Shown here: positions 1 to 6,797 of the stretch, in pieces
Position numbering within the stretch: the first letter of the stretch is position 1
Layout of the letters: the number at the start of each line of letters is the position of its first letter
NCBI RefSeq assembly: GCF_023653455.1
Contig: NZ_JAKEDR010000106.1
Coordinates: 1 to 11,354, forward strand
Source: Paraclostridium ghonii
GTDB lineage: Bacteria > Bacillota > Clostridia > Peptostreptococcales > Peptostreptococcaceae
DNA: 11,354 bases
Direction: 5' to 3'
Program-made: the position numbers and the translations under genes
The notes under the pieces: model-generated
The model's database searches: none
Seen by the model: only the letters and a program-made list of their open reading frames with translations
Told to the model about the DNA's origin: nothing

Positions 1-72
1 AAAGATAACATCCTTATTTTTTAGTATCAATATATATGCCCCAACTAGTAGGTTAATCGACCCAACTGTCAG
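1..72 (-). promoter_or_regulatory. Direct-repeat module, copy 1 (LytTR-box-like or dispersed repeat), cut by the left edge
   Basis: Read on the minus strand, this stretch holds ACAGTTGGG and CTAGTTGGG, whose GTT cores are exactly 21 bp apart. That is two helical turns, the arrangement known for LytTR regulators such as AgrA and VirR. The first word fits the published LytTR consensus at all nine positions and the second at seven. Downstream come TATATTGA and then GATGTTATCTTT at the window edge. The block aligns without gaps to 10165-10234 with 42 of 70 bases identical by hand count, concentrated in AAAG(A/G)TAACA, TCAATATA and CAACTAGTA (plus-strand reading). It begins about 80 bp after the nitroreductase stop codon. 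It could be a promoter for a gene off the left edge, or a dispersed repeat carrying a terminator. Only the first arm of the hairpin seen in the other copy lies inside the window. Confidence 0.5.
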
Positions 73-151
73 TATTTTGATTCAATATTAAAATATTATT
101 AGTTTTATTTAAATATCTTGATAGTTATATTTTATAACTCAATATAAATTA

Positions 152-961
152 CTATATACTACAATAACCCATAATTTCATAGTTATCAGGTATTTTGTAA
201 TCTTTATTAATATTATCTATACTCCATTTTAGATCAAACATAGTTGTATCTATTATTAAACCAAAATACAACATTACTATTCCAGCATCTATGCTTCTTT
301 CATAATTGTTAGTAAAATCATCTTTTTTCACTGCTAATATAATATGGCCCCCATCTATTATAAATCTCCAAGGTTGTCTATTAAGAGTTGATGGAGCTAT
401 TCTAGCATAGCTAAATGCATCAAGAAGACCTCTTTCTTCTATCTCATTTATACTTGCATTTGTACCCCACTCATCCATATACACAATCTTTTCTATTCCT
501 AATCTGTCTGAGCCACTTTTATTTTTAGTATTCTTATCATCTCCATAACCTAAAGCTATAATAGCTGTAACTTCTTTATCTGATGAAATATCTAATTTTT
601 CTTTTATAGCATTACTATCTTTAAAAGTTACCCAACACGAGTCAATCCCTAAATCTCTTGCTTTTAATATTAATCTTTCTCCAATATATCCACTATTTTC
701 AACATATCCCTTTTTAACATCTGATAGTATGACAGCATAATTAGATGCTTCTATCATATACCCATTGTACCCTGCTATATTGTTTAATTTTTCATAGACA
801 TCTTTATTATCAAATATTTTTACTTCAATATTTATTTCAGGTAATAACTTTTTAGAATTTTTGATGTAGCTTTTTATTTCATTAAAATATTTTTCTTCTA
901 TACTTCTATTTAAAAACTCTCTTACTGATTTCCCATTTGATATAAGTTCTTTATAATTCAT
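152..961 (-). CDS. Nitroreductase-family flavoprotein (TM1586-like)
   Basis: A 269-aa protein with the look of the single-chain nitroreductase group typified by Thermotoga TM1586. Near the N terminus is the segment KSVREF (about residues 11-16), the usual Ser-x-Arg flavin-contact motif of nitroreductases. Residues 186-199 read AR-APS-LNRQPWRF, the typical FMN-binding and fold signature in the second half. No signal peptide or membrane segment is seen, so it should be a cytosolic FMN enzyme reducing an unknown substrate with NAD(P)H. The start at 961 follows an AAAGGGGGA ribosome binding site at a spacing of about 5 nt. The gene stands alone, with 348 bp upstream containing a GC-rich repeat patch. 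The weak hairpin at 123-139 after the stop (AGTTATA arms) has no T-run. The family assignment is good; the physiological substrate is unknown. Confidence 0.85.
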   Translation of the reverse strand: MNYKELISNGKSVREFLNRSIEEKYFNEIKSYIKNSKKLLPEINIEVKIFDNKDVYEKLNNIAGYNGYMIEASNYAVILSDVKKGYVENSGYIGERLILKARDLGIDSCWVTFKDSNAIKEKLDISSDKEVTAIIALGYGDDKNTKNKSGSDRLGIEKIVYMDEWGTNASINEIEERGLLDAFSYARIAPSTLNRQPWRFIIDGGHIILAVKKDDFTNNYERSIDAGIVMLYFGLIIDTTMFDLKWSIDNINKDYKIPDNYEIMGYCSI

Positions 962-1309
962 GTGAATCCCCCTTTGTAATTTGTTTTTATATTTATACCC
1001 ACTTTATAGTTTGTGTAATTATTTTTTTGCTGTATAATATAAAATTCAAACTACATAATAAAAATTTCGCTTCGCTTGAGCGACTACGTCGGCGAACCAC
1101 TTCATGTCGCTCAAATTTCATGTCGTCAACGTCCACTCGGCAAGCTCGTGTCCCGTTACTCAAACGACTTCGTCCGTTGCTCAAAATCCTTTTTTACGCT
1201 CAAAACATATTAATTGATATAACTAAGTTTCACAAGTTATCCCAAGTTTTTTGTAAGCGTAATTTCCTTAAGCATAAAAAAGATATTAACTATTTATAAG
1301 TTTGTCTAT
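962..1309. other. Gene-free intergenic stretch holding a GC-rich repeat patch
   Basis: These 348 bp separate the acetyltransferase stop from the nitroreductase start. The nitroreductase promoter must lie in about 962-1060. The best candidates on the minus strand are TTACAC with an extended TGGGTATAAA, at non-ideal spacing, so I do not call a promoter. The middle (about 1064-1190) is the GC-rich repeat listed separately. From 1191 to 1309 the sequence returns to high AT; a 7-bp inverted pair (TTACGCT at 1194-1200, AGCGTAA at 1256-1262) is too far apart to be a terminator. Open frames here (993-1184 minus, 1027-1299 plus) are Arg/Ser-rich translations of the repeat without ribosome binding sites, and I do not regard them as genes. 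Confidence 0.7.
1064..1190 (-). repeat. GC-rich, CpG-rich intergenic repeat patch with internal repeats and a long-arm hairpin
   Basis: Composition jumps here: 32 of the 60 bases in 1081-1140 are G or C, against a far lower level on either side. An inverted repeat TTGAGCGAC (1076-1084) / GTCGCTCAA (1106-1114) gives a 9-bp stem around a 21-nt loop. A near-duplicate pair, CCCGTTACTCAAA (1151-1163) and TCCGTTGCTCAAA (1172-1184), lies 21 bp apart. On the minus strand the unit reads TTGAG(C/T)AACGG. The patch at 10241-10317 has related words (TTTTGAGTAA, AGCAACGGAAG) in the opposite orientation. It looks like a decayed non-coding dispersed element; I do not recognise a named family. Confidence 0.6.
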
Positions 1310-1747
1310 CTAAATATCTTCACAATCTTTTTCCATTATATACTCATTGTAGCCTGAATCTTCATTTACTTGTTCTTTTATTATCTTAAATCCTCTGTTG
1401 ATGTAAAATTCTACTGATTTTTTATTATCCTTATATACTGCTAAATTTAATTTTTTATATTTATATATTGCATAATTTATTAATTTTTTGCCTATCCCAC
1501 TACCTTGAAAATCTATATTAACAAATAATGCTCCTATAAATTCATTGTTTATTATGCTTATAAAACCTTTTATACCTTCATCATCTTCATACACAACCGT
1601 ATCATACATAGGTATATATACATCTTTTACAGTATTATAGCTATTCTCCCAATATTCTTTAGATATAAAATCATGAGCTTTTATAGTACTTTTTAACCAT
1701 ATGTCCATTATTTCGTCTATGTCTTTATTTTCTATATTTCTTATCAT
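1310..1747 (-). CDS. GNAT-family N-acetyltransferase (YjaB-like)
   Basis: A 145-aa single-domain acetyltransferase of normal GNAT length. Residues 79-86 (DFQGSGIG) match motif A, (R/Q)GxGxG, which binds the pyrophosphate of acetyl-CoA. Residues 107-120 (DNKKSVEFY-NRGF) match the family's C-terminal N-x-x-A/S-x-x-F-Y-x-x-x-G-F motif. The opening, an I-R-x-x-x-x-x-D-x-x-x-I-x-x-x-W pattern followed by KAHDFIS, resembles E. coli YjaB, whose substrate is poorly defined. It should be cytosolic and transfer acetyl groups to an amine. An AAGGAG site (1759-1764) lies 11 nt before the ATG, longer than ideal, but no better start exists. It sits after the terminator of the polyol operon and so is probably transcribed separately. 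No clear terminator follows its stop. Confidence 0.88.
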   Translation of the reverse strand: MIRNIENKDIDEIMDIWLKSTIKAHDFISKEYWENSYNTVKDVYIPMYDTVVYEDDEGIKGFISIINNEFIGALFVNIDFQGSGIGKKLINYAIYKYKKLNLAVYKDNKKSVEFYINRGFKIIKEQVNEDSGYNEYIMEKDCEDI

Positions 1748-1842
1748 ATCAATTATTTCTCCTTATTATCTTATATATTTAATATTATCCTATATATAAA
1801 AGAACAGTAAGTACATATATACTTCTGTATCATTCTTGTAAT

Positions 1843-1885
1843 AAAAAAGTGTCTTAAGTAATTTATTAATCACTTTAAGACACTT
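1843..1885 (-). terminator. Rho-independent terminator of the polyol operon
   Basis: Arms AAGTGTCTTAA (1847-1857) and TTAAGACACTT (1875-1885) pair perfectly over 11 bp. A bulged GT/ACT extension continues the stem inward. On the minus strand the second arm runs into TTTTTT (complement of 1843-1848). It lies 50 bp after the fructokinase stop, which marks the end of the three-gene operon. Confidence 0.88.
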
Positions 1886-1934
1886 AGTTCATTTCTATTT
1901 ATTATCATCTTTTCTTTATATATAAATATTTACA

Positions 1935-2882
1935 TCAATATATTTTTAGTTCCTCCAAATACCTCTTTACTTCATCCCAAGTCGGTATAGACTCCAAAGC
2001 CCCTAACTTAGTTGTAGTAATTCCCCCAACTAAGTTAGCATATTTCACAATTTCTTCAATATTTTTACTTGGTTCATTTAATATCTGCGCCAAAACAGCT
2101 CCAATAAATGCATCTCCTGCACCTGTAGCATCTTTCATTTCCAGTTCTTTTGTTTTTATCAATACTTGCTTTTCTTTAGTTACCAACATAGCCCCTTCTT
2201 TACCTAAGGTAATAACAAGATTCTTACACCCTAAATTTATGAGATAATCAGATGCTCCTCCAATAGTGTCTTTATCACTAATTAAATAAGCTTCTTCTTC
2301 ACTTAATTTAACTATATCACTATCTTTGATAAAATCTTTGCAACAATTTATAAACATCTCTTTCTCATTTTTAAATAAGCTATCTCTGTAGTTGGCATCA
2401 AAAGATATTAATCTATTATTATTTAAAGCATACTCTTTTAATTTATAATAAGTATTTTTTAGCTCTCCATCTAAAAATGCTGTTGCACTTCCAAAATGGA
2501 ATAAGTCAAATTTATCTAAATCATTTTTTATCATTTCAAAAGATAAAAATTCATCGGCACCTCTTGCAAATTCAAAATCTCGATCTCCATCTTCTTTTAA
2601 TGATACAAATGCAAAAGTAGTATTCTTATCCTTTAATTTAAACATTAAATTCGTGTTTATATTATTTTTATTAAAAGTATTTTCTAAAAATCTCCCAAAA
2701 GCATCATCACCGACAGTTCCACAAAAATAAGCTTGAGCACCTAACTTTGATATTGCTGCTGCAACATTAGCAGGAGCTCCTCCTGCTTTTTTTATAAAAC
2801 CTGAAGTATCAATTAAATTTTTACCTGTATCTATAGATATAAAATCTATAAGTGCTTCTCCTATACAAATTACCTTTTTCAT
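1935..2882 (-). CDS. scrK: PfkB-family sugar kinase, probably fructokinase
   Basis: A 315-aa ribokinase/PfkB-family kinase of standard length. Residues 34-41 (GGAPANVA) form the N-terminal PfkB signature with the G-G substrate-binding turn. Residues 251-257 (DATGAGD) are the C-terminal signature: the anion hole plus the catalytic base Asp257. Following dehydrogenase and symporter genes in one operon, it most plausibly phosphorylates fructose made from sorbitol to fructose 6-phosphate, feeding glycolysis. PfkB kinases acting on other ketoses or deoxy-sugars look similar, so the substrate rests on context. The ATG at 2882 follows AAGGAG at 7 nt. The gap to the symporter gene is 34 bp and a strong terminator follows. 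The symbol scrK is used for the fructokinase role, not because sucrose genes are present. Confidence 0.85.
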   Translation of the reverse strand: MKKVICIGEALIDFISIDTGKNLIDTSGFIKKAGGAPANVAAAISKLGAQAYFCGTVGDDAFGRFLENTFNKNNINTNLMFKLKDKNTTFAFVSLKEDGDRDFEFARGADEFLSFEMIKNDLDKFDLFHFGSATAFLDGELKNTYYKLKEYALNNNRLISFDANYRDSLFKNEKEMFINCCKDFIKDSDIVKLSEEEAYLISDKDTIGGASDYLINLGCKNLVITLGKEGAMLVTKEKQVLIKTKELEMKDATGAGDAFIGAVLAQILNEPSKNIEEIVKYANLVGGITTTKLGALESIPTWDEVKRYLEELKIY

Positions 2883-2916
2883 TTTTAATCTCCTTCAACA
2901 TTTAATCCCTAGATTC

Positions 2917-4299
2917 TCATCTATTTTTAAGTTCTTCAACTATATTATTATACGTAGATTTATTTAACTTATATGATAACAATACAATCCCTGTAATAAC
3001 CCACATTATACCTGGTATAGTTGTAAATGAATGTTTCATAATTGCCAGTACTACTTTATTTTGCGATTGATTTGCAACATATCCAAAGGCCCCTAGTGAT
3101 AAAGCCAATACAGATGTACCTAAAGCCATACCGATTTTATTGCCTAGGGAAATAAATGCATATTGAAATCCATCATTTCTTATACCTGTTTTCCACTCAC
3201 CATACTCAACACAGTCTGGAATAATAGCATATATAGCAGTATTAAATCCTGAAAAGAAAAATTGAGCTAAAGCAGATAATATGTAAAATATTGTTGGTGA
3301 TGTGCCTATGCTAAATTTGTAAAGAATTATCATAGATATACCTGTGCAAATTGCAAAGATTGATGCCGCTCTACCCTTATTTTTTGTCCACTTAAATAAT
3401 AAAGGAAAACATGCTGCACCTATTATAGATGGAATCATAATAGCTAGTGAGTATGTGCTAAAGAACTTAACATTACCTTCTACATAAGTGAAATAATACA
3501 ATGCATTTGCATTTCTTCCATATAGCGTAAATCCAAATAATAATTGACCAATAAATGCTAATATGTAAGGTTTATTTTGTAAAATTGCCCTAAGCTCAAC
3601 TTTCATAGATAGTTTTTGTTTTTGAGGAACTTCTACTACTTCTTTAGTTTTTGCAAAGCAAAATATGTGGCATAAAGCAAATATAATTCCATAGACTATT
3701 GCAACTAATAAATAACCTTTTTGGGCATTTCCATTACCTAAATTGTCTATCAATGGTACCGTAATAATATTTATAATGCTTATAGCTATCATGGCACTAA
3801 CTGAACGTGATGTATTTATCTTAGCTCTTTCTTCTATATCTTGAGTCATAGCTCCACATAATGTCCCATAAGGAATATTAACACAAGTGTATCCCAATAC
3901 AAGAATGCAATAAGTTATTACCATATAAACTACCTTTGAGGTATTACTCCAATCAGGATGTCCCCAAAATGTTAATACTAATACAATTGATGTTAAAGGT
4001 GCTGCAATTAATAACCATGGACGATATCTACCCCATCTTGTATTTGTTCTATCACTTAAGCTTCCAATAATAGGATCATTTATAGCATCCCAAAATCTTG
4101 AAAATAGCATAAGCATAGATACAGCTGCCATACTTATCCCAAACACATCAGTATAAAAAATCATTAAAAAATTTCCTACAAACATCCAACTAAAATTACA
4201 ACCTACATCTCCCATACCATAAGCAATTTTACTTATTAAAGGTACTTTGTCACTTGTACTTTTATTCTTATTTACATCTGATATTGTGTTTTCAATCAT
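2917..4299 (-). CDS. GPH-family sugar:cation symporter (MelB-like MFS_2)
   Basis: A 460-aa polytopic membrane protein with about 12 hydrophobic helices, typical of the glycoside-pentoside-hexuronide:cation symporters. Residues 70-76 (WDAINDP) carry the paired aspartates Asp71 and Asp75, equivalent to the cation-site Asp55/Asp59 of E. coli MelB. The adjoining cytoplasmic loop (residues 79-95, GSLSDRTNTRWGRYRPW) is the GPH signature. The protein should couple uptake of an unphosphorylated sugar or polyol to Na+ or H+. Because it sits between a sorbitol-type dehydrogenase and a fructokinase, sorbitol or a related hexitol is the likely substrate, rather than a glycoside. The ATG at 4299 follows AAGGGGAG at 5 nt. 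It lies 42 bp from the dehydrogenase and 34 bp from the kinase. The family is certain by motif; the substrate is inferred. Confidence 0.9.
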   Translation of the reverse strand: MIENTISDVNKNKSTSDKVPLISKIAYGMGDVGCNFSWMFVGNFLMIFYTDVFGISMAAVSMLMLFSRFWDAINDPIIGSLSDRTNTRWGRYRPWLLIAAPLTSIVLVLTFWGHPDWSNTSKVVYMVITYCILVLGYTCVNIPYGTLCGAMTQDIEERAKINTSRSVSAMIAISIINIITVPLIDNLGNGNAQKGYLLVAIVYGIIFALCHIFCFAKTKEVVEVPQKQKLSMKVELRAILQNKPYILAFIGQLLFGFTLYGRNANALYYFTYVEGNVKFFSTYSLAIMIPSIIGAACFPLLFKWTKNKGRAASIFAICTGISMIILYKFSIGTSPTIFYILSALAQFFFSGFNTAIYAIIPDCVEYGEWKTGIRNDGFQYAFISLGNKIGMALGTSVLALSLGAFGYVANQSQNKVVLAIMKHSFTTIPGIMWVITGIVLLSYKLNKSTYNNIVEELKNR

Positions 4300-4341
4300 G
4301 TTATCTCCCCTTATTTAATTAAGTAATTTACTATGCATCTC

Positions 4342-5385
4342 TTATATTTTAATAACAGCCTTTACTATGTCACTTTTATTATTTACGCTATAATCCATAG
4401 CTTTTTGAACTTCGTCTAAAGTAAACTCATCTGTTACTATTCCTTTTAAATTAACTTTTCCGTTTGCAACAGCTTCTATTGCCATTGGGTAAATATGACG
4501 ATATCTAAATACTGTTTTAAATGTAAGTTCTTTATCTAATACTAAACTCATAGGTAATGTCATTTCACCTGTTTTACTATATCCAACTAACACTACATTA
4601 GTACCTTTCTTAGCCATATGTATACATTGAATTGTAGTTATTTCAGCACCTGCAGTTTCTACTGTTAAATCACAACCTTTACCATTTGTTAGTTTCATTA
4701 TCACTTCTACAGCATCTTTTTCCTTAGAATTAATAACACCTGTAGCACCTAATTCTAAGGCTTTTTCTAATCTTTTTTCCATAATATCTACTACATATAC
4801 ATTAGAAACACCCATAGCTTTTAATGCCATCATAGTTACAAGCCCTATACATCCAGCACCCATTACAACTGCTGTTTGACCTGCTTGAGCTTGTCCTTGG
4901 ATCGCTGCATGAAAACCTACAGCCAAAGGTTCAATTAATGCACCTTCAATCGTGCTAACGTTTTCCGGAAGCTTAAAGCATAAATCAGCTTCATGACATA
5001 CATACTCTTGGAAAACCCCATCTACTGGTGGTGTGGCAAAGAATATTACTTCTGGACAAAGATTATATCTTCCTGTTTTACAAAATTCACAGTGCCCACA
5101 TGTTTTTCCTGGTTCAAGTGCTACTTTATCTCCAACACTTAAATGTTTTACTTCTTTCCCTAATCCAACTACAACTCCTCCTGGCTCATGACCTAGTACA
5201 AATGGTGGTTCTACAATATAATCTCCTATACGACCTGTCTCGTAATAATGAAGATCTGATCCACAAATACCTACATATTCTAGTTTAACAAGAACCTCAT
5301 TAGCTTTTGGTTGTGGTACTTCTTTTTCTATAAATCCCATTTTACCTATTCCATTCATTACTGCGACTTTCATTTTATTTTTCAT
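4342..5385 (-). CDS. gutB: Zinc-dependent sorbitol (L-iditol 2-) dehydrogenase
   Basis: A 347-aa medium-chain dehydrogenase. Catalytic zinc ligands are in place: Cys41 (in GICGSD), His66-Glu67 (GHEPGG) and Glu152 (IEPLAVG). Four structural-zinc cysteines, 96, 99, 102 and 110, form the C-x2-C-x2-C-x7-C lobe. The Rossmann motif GAGCIG spans residues 176-181, and Asp200 ends the second beta strand, which favours NAD+ over NADP+. The YYETGRIGD segment after the catalytic Cys is typical of sorbitol/xylitol/iditol dehydrogenases. Expected reaction: D-sorbitol + NAD+ to fructose. I start at 5385 because AAGGGGAG lies 5 nt upstream. The longer open frame, to 5424, begins inside the operator and has no ribosome binding site. 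It is the first gene of the polyol operon. Xylitol is an alternative substrate, but the downstream kinase favours sorbitol. Confidence 0.9.
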   Translation of the reverse strand: MKNKMKVAVMNGIGKMGFIEKEVPQPKANEVLVKLEYVGICGSDLHYYETGRIGDYIVEPPFVLGHEPGGVVVGLGKEVKHLSVGDKVALEPGKTCGHCEFCKTGRYNLCPEVIFFATPPVDGVFQEYVCHEADLCFKLPENVSTIEGALIEPLAVGFHAAIQGQAQAGQTAVVMGAGCIGLVTMMALKAMGVSNVYVVDIMEKRLEKALELGATGVINSKEKDAVEVIMKLTNGKGCDLTVETAGAEITTIQCIHMAKKGTNVVLVGYSKTGEMTLPMSLVLDKELTFKTVFRYRHIYPMAIEAVANGKVNLKGIVTDEFTLDEVQKAMDYSVNNKSDIVKAVIKI

Positions 5386-5390
5386 CTGTA

Positions 5391-5398
5391 CTCCCCTT
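5391..5398 (-). promoter_or_regulatory. Ribosome binding site fixing the dehydrogenase start
   Basis: AAGGGGAG on the minus strand lies 5 nt before the ATG at 5385. This selects the 347-aa product over the frame that could open 13 codons earlier, inside the palindromic operator. Confidence 0.85.
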
Positions 5399-5401
5399 AA
5401 T

Positions 5402-5443
5402 ATGTAATTACTTTTATAAAACATTTTATAAAAGTAATTACAT
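5402..5443. promoter_or_regulatory. 42-bp palindromic operator of the polyol operon (ROK repressor site)
   Basis: Two 20-bp arms, 5402-5421 and 5424-5443, are perfect reverse complements around a CA centre. Inside are two copies of the self-complementary word TTTTATAAAA (5412-5421 and 5424-5433), 12 bp apart start to start. The same pair lies at 6688-6709 before the ROK gene. The site overlaps the -10 box and covers the expected transcription start, so a bound repressor would block RNA polymerase. That the ROK protein binds here is inferred from the shared site and gene order. Confidence 0.82.
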
Positions 5444-5470
5444 TATGTCACATCTATTAGTAAAAATCAA
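5442..5470 (-). promoter_or_regulatory. Promoter of the dehydrogenase-symporter-kinase operon
   Basis: The -35 TTGATT (5465-5470) and -10 CATAAT (5442-5447) are separated by exactly 17 bp, with an extended TG one base before the -10. The predicted start, near 5435, falls inside the operator palindrome. Confidence 0.8.
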
Positions 5471-5474
5471 TATT

Positions 5475-5495
5475 TTTCCAAAATTTCTTTGGAAA
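5475..5495. repeat. Inverted repeat just upstream of the polyol promoter
   Basis: TTTCCAAA (5475-5482) and TTTGGAAA (5488-5495) are perfect complements around a 5-nt centre, placed 5 bp upstream of the -35 box. It might be a binding site for a second regulator. It lacks the central CG typical of CcpA cre sites, so I do not assign it. Confidence 0.4.
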
Positions 5496-5497
5496 CA

Positions 5498-5547
5498 AAA
5501 AATTACTATATGATAAGAATAATTTAACTTATCATATAGTAATTTTT
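5498..5547 (-). terminator. Terminator after the ROK repressor gene
   Basis: Two 20-bp arms, 5498-5517 and 5528-5547, pair perfectly around a 10-nt loop. On the minus strand the second arm ends in TTTTTT. It lies 4 bp after the repressor stop and separates the repressor transcript from the polyol operon. The stem is AT-rich but long. Confidence 0.85.
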
Positions 5548-5550
5548 ACT

Positions 5551-6672
5551 TTATATTAGCGAATCAAAGAAATTATCTATAAACTGTATACCAACACCTA
5601 CTGCAGAAGCTTCTTTTTTATACTTAGCAGCACTTACATAAGAAGTATCAATCTCAAAACTATTGTATTTGGATATACTTTTATTAATATCTAAAATATA
5701 ATTTTCTAGATACCCACCTACATATCCACCTAAAATTATATAGCAATCAAATACCATCCTTAAGTTTGTAACTATTATAGCAAGATTATCTAGGTACTCA
5801 TTCCATATACTTAAATATTTTTCATTTCCTCTTTTTAATTCTTTAAAAAATAAATCTAAATCATAATCTGAATGCTGAGATAATACTTTTGCAGAACAAT
5901 AAGCATCTACACATCCATTCTTACCACAATAACAGGACTTACCATCTGGTCTAATTATTATATGTCCAAACTCTGCACTTTTTAAGTTATCACCCATATA
6001 AATACTATTATTCATATAGATAGCTCCTCCTACAGTATTGCTAAGAGATAAATATATGCACTGCTTATTATTTAAAGTAATTTCAGCATATGCAGCACTA
6101 TTTGCATCATTTTTAAAACATGTATCATATTTTATAAACTGAATAAAGTTTTTTAAACTTATATTACTTAACTTTAGGGTATGAGAACGAGTTAGTATTA
6201 AGTTGTCTTCATCTATAATTCCTGGTATAGATATGCCTACCCCTAATATTTTATCTACATCTACATTAGACTCTTCAATAAAATTATCTACTAATTTACC
6301 CAGTGTTTCATAGTAATCTATTGAGTCTTCATACCTGTATCTTATTCTTTCTTTTTTTATCATATTTCCTTTTAAATTTAATAATACAAAGCTTATATGA
6401 TTATTAGTTATATCTACTCCTATTGAGTATTTAATACTTTCAGAAATAGAAAGTACTTTTGCCTTTCTACCTCCAGTAGATTGATATTTTCCAACCTCAC
6501 TAACAATTCCAGCTTCAATTAATTCTTTTATGTTTTGTAGTACAGTAGGCATACTAAGTCCTAACAATTGACAAATCTCTTGCTTTGAAGTTTCATTTTG
6601 TTTATATATAAATCTGGCTATTTTGGCTTTATTTGATACTTTATAGTCTTCAATATTACTTTTTTTAATCAT
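5551..6672 (-). CDS. ROK-family transcriptional repressor (XylR/NagC-like)
   Basis: A 373-aa regulator of usual ROK length. Residues about 13-60 form a winged helix-turn-helix (TSKQEICQLLGLSMPTV is the recognition region), followed by the wing GGRKAK at 67-72. The rest is the ROK sugar-kinase fold: GVGISIPG (144-151), Asp189 in KNDANSAA, and the ROK signature Glu234-Phe-Gly-His237. Zinc ligands Cys247, Cys249 and Cys254 follow (C-x-C-G-x2-G-C), with Cys259 nearby. The N-terminal DNA-binding domain marks it as a repressor, not a glucokinase. It probably senses the polyol or its product and represses the downstream operon. Its own promoter has the same TTTTATAAAA pair, so autoregulation is likely. 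The start at 6672 follows AAAGGGAG. Confidence 0.92.
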   Translation of the reverse strand: MIKKSNIEDYKVSNKAKIARFIYKQNETSKQEICQLLGLSMPTVLQNIKELIEAGIVSEVGKYQSTGGRKAKVLSISESIKYSIGVDITNNHISFVLLNLKGNMIKKERIRYRYEDSIDYYETLGKLVDNFIEESNVDVDKILGVGISIPGIIDEDNLILTRSHTLKLSNISLKNFIQFIKYDTCFKNDANSAAYAEITLNNKQCIYLSLSNTVGGAIYMNNSIYMGDNLKSAEFGHIIIRPDGKSCYCGKNGCVDAYCSAKVLSQHSDYDLDLFFKELKRGNEKYLSIWNEYLDNLAIIVTNLRMVFDCYIILGGYVGGYLENYILDINKSISKYNSFEIDTSYVSAAKYKKEASAVGVGIQFIDNFFDSLI

Positions 6673-6686
6673 ATAATTCTCCCTTT

Positions 6687-6710
6687 GTTTTATAAAAACT
6701 TTTATAAAAC
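6687..6710. promoter_or_regulatory. Operator before the ROK gene (autoregulation site)
   Basis: Two TTTTATAAAA words (6688-6697 and 6700-6709) are separated by 2 bp, and GTTTTATAAA / TTTATAAAAC form 10-bp complementary arms. It begins 2 bp downstream of the -10 box, so occupancy would block initiation. The word pair and its spacing are identical to those in the polyol operator, but the outer arms are not conserved. Confidence 0.8.
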
Positions 6711-6712
6711 TA

Positions 6713-6741
6713 ATTATAGATTAAAGTATATATATAATCAA
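6713..6741 (-). promoter_or_regulatory. Promoter of the ROK repressor gene
   Basis: The -35 TTGATT (6736-6741) and perfect -10 TATAAT (6713-6718) have a 17-bp spacer. The -35 word and spacing match the polyol operon promoter exactly. No clear terminator separates it from the upstream ABC ATPase, whose stop is 57 bp away, so some read-through is possible. Confidence 0.85.
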
Positions 6742-6797
6742 TAAAGCAAAATAAATCGTCGCCCTTTCTTTAGGAAAATATAATTGTAAAATAATAT

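Noticed and set aside
993..1299. Open frames on both strands (63 aa minus, 90 aa plus) across the GC-rich patch
   Set aside because: They are Arg/Ser-rich translations of the repeat, with no ribosome binding sites and no recognisable domain.
5028..5288. Plus-strand 86-aa frame inside the dehydrogenase gene
   Set aside because: Antisense shadow of a gene with intact catalytic motifs; no start signals.
5551..6672. Glucokinase as an alternative call for the ROK protein
   Set aside because: The N-terminal winged helix-turn-helix and the 373-aa length fit repressors; ROK glucokinases lack this domain and are about 300-320 aa.
6742..6797. Terminator between the ATPase stop and the ROK promoter
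   Set aside because: Only 3-4 bp complementarities are seen, without a T-run; not supportable.
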